This document shows positions 58,670 through 64,000 of a stretch of DNA of 64,000 nt, piece by piece. The position numbers were made by a program, and so were the translations under genes. The number at the start of each line of letters is the position of its first letter. Positions within the stretch are counted from its first letter, which is position 1. The notes beneath the pieces are model-generated. The model saw nothing but the letters and a program-made list of their open reading frames with translations, was not told where the DNA came from and did not search any database. This DNA comes from Hoplostethus atlanticus (lineage: Eukaryota > Chordata > Actinopteri > Trachichthyiformes > Trachichthyidae): positions 1,247,001 to 1,311,000 of the forward strand of contig JAXDDX010000041.1 in NCBI GenBank assembly GCA_034670405.1, in the 5' to 3' direction.

Positions 58670-58832
58670 CGTCTGTAGTGCAAGTGCAGAACGACACTCT
58701 TTAAGCCTGTTGGTCAACTTTATGTGATGAGAGGATTGACAGGAAAAGGTGTATCTTCCTACATTAGATGATGCTAGTAGCCTACGGGAACATAACGTAC
58801 CGTATGCTAACATGTTAGCATGTGCGCAGGAC
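58670..58832 (+). mobile_element. Interspersed repeat, family C, copy 2
   Basis: Aligned with 42216-42393 through GAGAGGATTG, GTATCTTCCTA, TAGATGATGCTAGT, GTATGCTAACATGTTAGCAT and CAGGACA. Both copies include the 16 bp palindrome TGCTAACATGTTAGCA. Confidence 0.65.
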
Positions 58833-58834
58833 AC

Positions 58835-59385
58835 AAATCGGCGTAGTCCTTTAATTAAACTCTGCCCTAATACAGTGATCTGGTCAGACCTTCTCACTGA
58901 CCATTGCTCTGAGCTCCTGTGATAACCTGTAATGTGCCCCGGCCACACTGTTCCCTCCATATTTCCCCCTTCCGACTCAAATTCCAGGAAATTCAAACTA
59001 CATTTCCTTCTCAATCTCTCAGATGTGGTGCACTATGGGAACCGTAGAGCACAATAACACCTCTCCGGAGTCACGGAGCAGGTGAGACCTTTTGAAATGT
59101 GAAACAAAGCCCTGGCGGAAATGTGTACAACATGCACTTAAATGCGCTATAGGGGTGTTTTCTCACTCTGCAAATAACAAAATTACTATAAAACACAAGT
59201 CTTTAGCTGATTTCATTTGATTCCGCTCAGATGCAAACATGTTGTGCCAACATTTTGACACGATAAGCTGAGGGCAGTATTGATTTGCAGACTCAAGAGT
59301 CATTTGAACCATCCAGCCATGCATTTTCTACAAGAACTCTATTCTATCCAAATTTCTCAGTATCTCAATCAGTCACTCATACAAT
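58835..59385. other. Anonymous stretch with no gene seen
   Basis: ATGTGGTGCACTATGGGAAC near 59022 may be part of an old repeat. No domain. Confidence 0.35.
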
Positions 59386-59387
59386 TA

Positions 59388-59787
59388 GGGATAGACTGAT
59401 ATCAGGCTAACACTGTCTTTTTATTAAATATCTGATAGTCCAGTCATGTCATCCACTGCCGATATTATGGAGGTTCCTCTCTGACCACAAAAACCCGCAA
59501 TGGAATAATATCAACAATGTTTTTACGAGTTAATTCTTCATTTGAAGGTGGCGATCCGTCTCAGAGATCCCACTACTACTAGTCGGTCACCCTGCTAGGA
59601 GCTGATAATTCTAAAAAGATTTCATTCATATGGTCTAAATGCTGTTTCAGTTCCACCCTGCAAGGAATGGATGTCATTTTTTTGGCATGACAATTTGAAA
59701 AATCTAAAAGGTATTGAATATCGGCTACTGGCAGCTCCAGTCTAAAACTATTGGTGTTAACCTTTATAAATCAGTGGATCCCTACAT
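59388..59787. mobile_element. Non-autonomous inverted-end transposon, family B, copy 2
   Basis: The left end TAGGGATAGACTGATATC and the reverse complement of the right end, TAGGGATCCACTGATTTATA, form terminal inverted repeats. The interior aligns with the copy at 50.0-50.4 kb. It has no coding capacity. A TAGGGATNNACTGAT end is consistent with hAT-type fish elements; no clear 8 bp target duplication was confirmed. Confidence 0.72.
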
Positions 59788-59789
59788 AC

Positions 59790-60775
59790 AATGCCCTCCA
59801 CCGTCTTCCTTTTGGCTTTGAGTTTTGGCCACAGATCACAAGTGATGAGTCGACAGGAAAAAAGCCTGCCGCAATAGCGTATCCTTATCATAGTGCGACA
59901 TGTTAGAGCTGCTTGTTTGGCTGCTCTTGCCCATGCTCATCCTTAGTGACAGCGATTTATCTCCGCAAAGCTTTAACAATGGGTTACGGAGTCAAGGTCT
60001 TCCGCACATGTGCTGCTGCTGCTGGAGGTAGTGGGGGTCGGCCTCGCGGGTCCCATAATAAAATGCCACAGGTTCGATCCACGCAGCGCCTGATGTGTCC
60101 ATCAATAGCTCCGCGTTCCTCTCAAAGAGTCATTGTATGAAACACTCCCGGACCCCTACGTTGCCGCGGATAATAAATCTAAATATTAATGTAGCGCTCT
60201 CTGTGGCGGGATCATAGCGGGCTCCCTGTAGTTGCTATGTTTTCATTTCGTCATTATTTGCTGCATTGATGGAGTAGAACATTAGCGGTACCTTTATGTC
60301 TAATACACATGAACACGTAAAACGTAACCGCAGCTTATCCGTGTTGATCGCGCACGTGCACTTTTGTGCTCTTTCTGGTCAGCACATAATTTCCATTACC
60401 CTTTGCAACCACAGCCCTCATTATAACGTGTAAAGATTGGAAAACATTGTGTGCAGCCCTAAAAACTCATTATTCAACATGCAAAGATTTTTTTTACCCT
60501 TTGTGCTCCCCCGGAAGGTGGTGTATACATGTGGGTATTCAAAAGCTAGATAGATAAACATGAAGGAACAGTCAGGAATTCATAATTCATTATACATTAT
60601 TATTGAATTGGAAATTAGTGGGTTTTTTCACACACATCGTGTTTTTTTTTGGTCTTGGGGAATGCATGTGAGCGCTGTTTCCTCTCGCCTGAAAATTCAA
60701 TGGATTTAGCCGGCTTCCATTTAGAGTGGAAGGGAAGTTCTTTGGCAGGGTAATTGTCATCTCCTTGTCCTCCTT
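59790..60775. other. Anonymous stretch with no gene seen
   Basis: Open frames up to 75 codons without domains. T runs at 60487-60496 and 60641-60650. Confidence 0.4.
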
Positions 60776-60779
60776 TTGA

Positions 60780-60965
60780 TGTTCATCCATTTGATGTAGA
60801 ATGGTGAATCCATTTGAGGCGTTAAATAATTAAGGGGACCTTTTCTCTAAGTAAAAAATGTCCCATTATTTATTCTAAATGCTTATTGGACTATGTCAGA
60901 TGTGCTGTCGTTCGTAATTACCACCCGGGCTGATTAAATTGTTTACACAAACACATTTTTCTTTC
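60780..60965. promoter_or_regulatory. Candidate conserved non-coding element
   Basis: Repeat-free sequence with GCGTTAAATAATTAAGGGG, CCCATTATTTATTC, GTTCGTAATTACCACC and CTGATTAAATTG. It is dense in homeodomain-like cores. Regulatory role inferred only. Confidence 0.35.
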
Positions 60966-60969
60966 CAAA

Positions 60970-61745
60970 GGAGAGCTCCACAATGGTATACCCTACCAGT
61001 GTCGAGATAGCATCAGTATTAACGGATGTCAACAAAAGCTCAATTATTTCTCAAGATGTACTACAATGTCATGCGATAACCAAGGAATAACCCTGTGTGA
61101 ATATTTCATAGCGGTCGACCGCATGACACAATATAATATTTCAAATTTGGTGACATTTTTTTTGTTCATCACATTACACTTCAAACCCTGTTTTAACCTG
61201 TCCTGACCTGCCCCGGAGCACATAACACGTTTGTGTTGATCTGACACATATTGTGCATCCAAGTGATCAGGCTGTGTTTACCGGAGTGAGTTTGAATACT
61301 CCGGGGAGCCTCGCGTTTAAAGGCCTAAGTTGTTTACCAGTTCACCTATCAGTGTATGAGATACTGGGTCTTTGCTGCCATGCTACATCCCATCATTAGT
61401 AACTGTGTTTTGAGCAGAATCCAAATAACACTTACGCTCATCTGCCTCTATATAAGCCGCATTCCCACAAGACTCCCGTACCCACTCGACTAAAAACGCT
61501 CTAAAAATACCTTTTCTTTCTTTATTTCTTTATCATCCTTTTGCGTACGTACTCTTTCTAGGGATGCAGAAATACTGTATGTGTTACGTCTACTGTCAGG
61601 GCACAGTAGTGGCTTTACCCCTTGCTCCCCCTACCATCGGTCGGTTGGAGTGCTGGCAATCTACTTTAACTTCATCTCGTCGTAAGCTGTTCTGCAAAGT
61701 GCAAACGTAAAATTGAAATCTTTTTTCGACACAACACAGAGAGGC
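60970..61745. other. Anonymous stretch with no gene seen
   Basis: No repeat or gene is recognised. Confidence 0.4.
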
Positions 61746-61749
61746 AGAG

Positions 61750-61990
61750 GAAGATTTGAGCAGAGAGTGGAATGCATAATTGAATGTAATTGAAAGAGCA
61801 TGTCCCTTATCAAAGCTACTTCTAGGAGAGAGGCGATAATAGCAGCAGGTAAGACAGTGCTAAGGTTACTGCCTTATCTGTAGAGACAAGCAGCGAATTC
61901 TCTCCCCTCCTCTCTTTGTTTAAAAGGCAAATGTCTGGATTTCTAGAAGCCTGTCCTATTGATCCCAAACCAAGCCGCCTCAAGGATATA
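61750..61990. promoter_or_regulatory. Candidate conserved non-coding element
   Basis: Repeat-free sequence has GAATGCATAATTGAATGTAA, CTTATCAAAGCTAC (TCF/LEF-like ATCAAAG), GCGATAATAGC, CTTATCTG and CTCTTTGTTTAAAAGG (SOX-like). A donor-like CAG|GTAAGA at about 61848-61854 is probably fortuitous. Confidence 0.35.
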
Positions 61991-61999
61991 CAAAAAGGT

Positions 62000-62620
62000 T
62001 ATTATTATTTTTTTTTTGGTAGTTGAGAAGTCGGCAGTAGACTGTCTGTTGCCCTGTCCATGGAAACTTTAGAGAGTGGCTGCACAAAGGACACATCGCT
62101 ATGTTGGAGAGGTGAAAACAAAAGATTGGAACATTCTTCAGAATTTCTGTCCTTTTACAGAATAGTTTGGGCACAACTACACAGAAATCTGTCTTTTTCT
62201 ATCAAGGAGGAAGGTTGATGTTACAGTCTTTTGTTGTCACTCTTCCTACACGGGTTGCGGTCGGTGGCCCTCGTCACCATCTCCAAACATGTGACAGGTG
62301 TCAGTGGCCCTATTAGGATTTGTTAACGAGTGCAAGTCCACGGAGAATAAAACCATTTTTCTCAGCATCAAATGAGAAGCAGTTCTATTACTTACGATTC
62401 TTATTATCATGCAGTTCGTGAAAAGAAATGGAATGGATAGCTTTCATGTGTGATGAAAACTAAAATAAAGACATCCGTGTGAAACGTTGTGCAATGTCCC
62501 AAGAGGCCGTTGGACTGAAGATGAAATGGATAGGCTTCTAAAAATCCTGAATACTCTATTTAACAAGAGGAATGCGGACAGAACATTTGCAGTGTGGTTT
62601 AAAAACTCCTAAGCCTTTTA
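62000..62620. other. Repeat-poor anonymous stretch
   Basis: No gene. The block 62300-62480 is repeat-free and AT-rich. Confidence 0.35.
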
Positions 62621-62627
62621 AAAGTAC

Positions 62628-62975
62628 TTTAGGCGCCCTCTAGTGGAGGGAGAGATAATGGTTTGACTTTTTTGTAATTTTGAAGGACTTCACTACCCAG
62701 AAATCATGTCATGTGAATACACTGTCCAGGTGACTGCTGTTTAGGAGAAAGATTTATAGTTTCGATTCGTTACTTCCTGTGTAACGAGAAGATTTCCTGC
62801 CAGCGACCATACCTGAAACCTGACACAGGAAATGACTTTGGGCAACTGGAGCAAATCTACTGTGTGTCAATTAGTGGGGATGGGATGCTCTTCTCTGTTC
62901 TTAGTGATGTAAACTGATAACACGGGTGTTATTTCTACATACAGATTGTGCCTACTGCAGCTTTAAGAAGAGGCA
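62628..62975. mobile_element. Possible non-autonomous repeat
   Basis: The left edge has GGCGCCCTCTAGTGGAGG and the right edge TGCCTACTGCAGCTTTAAG, whose reverse complement CTTAAAGCTGCAGTAGGCA resembles the 'TTAAAGGTGCAGTAG' ends of common fish repeats. Ends and target duplication are not confirmed. Confidence 0.4.
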
Positions 62976-62979
62976 GTAA

Positions 62980-64000
62980 AGAAATGAATGACTGATGGAT
63001 CCAGGTGTTTCACAGCCTTCGCTGCTCTAATGAATGGGAGATGATAAAGAGACCGTGAGAAAGCGCCCCTGACCTCACCGATAGAGTGAAATTGAATGCC
63101 AACGTCGAAGTGGCAACGTGCAGAGGAAGATTATTGGTATCAGACGACAAGCACACGGGTTAAAGTTACACCGACGGACAGGCGAGTTCTGCTCCTGTGC
63201 CGTGGATGTATTTACAGTGTCGAGGAAGGGGGGGAGATAGGAGAAAGCAACTCTGCCCGTGTCAATCAGGACCACATCCATGCGAGGAAAGATTGATGGG
63301 AGGGACAGAAGGGAAGGCAGAAATGATGAAGCCTTTCACTGCCACCAATCCATATCAGCGCATCCAGGATAGCTGCAGCATCACACTATGTGTAGACAGT
63401 GTGTATATAGTGTGTATTTCCGCATCCACTGCAGTGATAAAAAAAAAAAAGAAACCAGGCTGACACCTCAAAGGGAAATGGGCAAAGCCTCCTTTTGAAG
63501 TCCAGGTGGCAAATACAGTATATCCCCAAAGGCTTACATAAACATTTTTATCTGAAATGACTAGATGTTGAAACTGGAATTTGATTAGTTTTAAATCCAA
63601 TATCTGCATCACTGAAGAGCACCACCATGAATCCATAACCCAGCAGCTGATTTCCTCCCGTAATGCGATGATTTATTTTAATAAAATATCCCCGTTAATG
63701 CGTCCCGGTGGACCGGCTCAATGATGGTCTTCTTAGCAAACTTTCTGTGTAGCTGCGTAACTGCAGTGTCTTGGAATTTAACTATGTGATAACTATGTGA
63801 CGATATTGTTGGGCAATTAGCAACATTTTTTTTTATACATGCCAACTTGATAAGCAGTCATCGTCACCCTTGAAGAAAATTCCCATGTAACAGAGGTAGA
63901 ACGGAAAGGGCGGGGGGGGTGGGGGGAAACACATCTCATTTCTAGTGCACATCATGTGCCAGGAGCATCATCCTGGTGGAAAAAGGGACAGTTAAAATTT
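62980..64000. other. Anonymous stretch with no gene seen
   Basis: An A run lies at 63440-63451 and a G-rich run at 63909-63926. Open frames up to 93 codons lack domains. Confidence 0.4.

Overview
The window reads as non-coding genomic DNA of a ray-finned fish, probably a percomorph. This is inferred from the repeat types: a LINE 3' tail fused to a long GATA/GACA array, several short non-autonomous DNA transposons of teleost style, tRNA-derived SINE-like pieces, long CA/GT/CT arrays and scattered poly-G/poly-C runs. I found no convincing protein-coding exon, tRNA, rRNA or CRISPR array on either strand. The open frames are short and lie in simple repeats, in transposon remnants or in anonymous sequence. 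The longest (312 codons near 42.6-43.6 kb) is made of CT and CA microsatellites.

Layout: 1-7 kb is anonymous sequence with a possible poly(A) signal near 3.24 kb and a candidate regulatory block at 3.8-4.1 kb. A tandem array of a roughly 93 bp unit carrying 21 copies of the palindrome CACATGTG lies at 8.04-8.65 kb. A GATA/GACA array with a retroposon tail lies at 12 kb. From 15 to 19 kb are an interspersed repeat, a transposon with 26/27-matching inverted ends and flanking target duplications, a 400 bp repeat with relatives at 26.3 and 39 kb, SINE-like pieces and a LINE-like fragment. From 19.8 to 23.5 kb and 34 to 38.5 kb are long repeat-poor blocks rich in TAAT-type cores that resemble the conserved non-coding elements flanking vertebrate developmental genes. 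From 42 to 45.4 kb is the only promoter-like region: CT and CA tracts, a local rise in CpG, and a candidate untranslated first exon ending in a strong splice donor at 43673/43674 on the plus strand. More candidate regulatory blocks and two copies of a 400 bp inverted-end transposon (50.0 and 59.4 kb) fill the remainder.

A reasonable but unproven model is that the window covers the upstream flank, the first non-coding exon and the start of a long first intron of a plus-strand developmental or neural gene whose coding exons lie beyond 64 kb. I could not name that gene. No previously undescribed multi-gene system is visible. The most informative features are repeats shared within the window, the CACATGTG array and the candidate first exon. 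All conserved-element calls rest on sequence texture only and need cross-species alignment.
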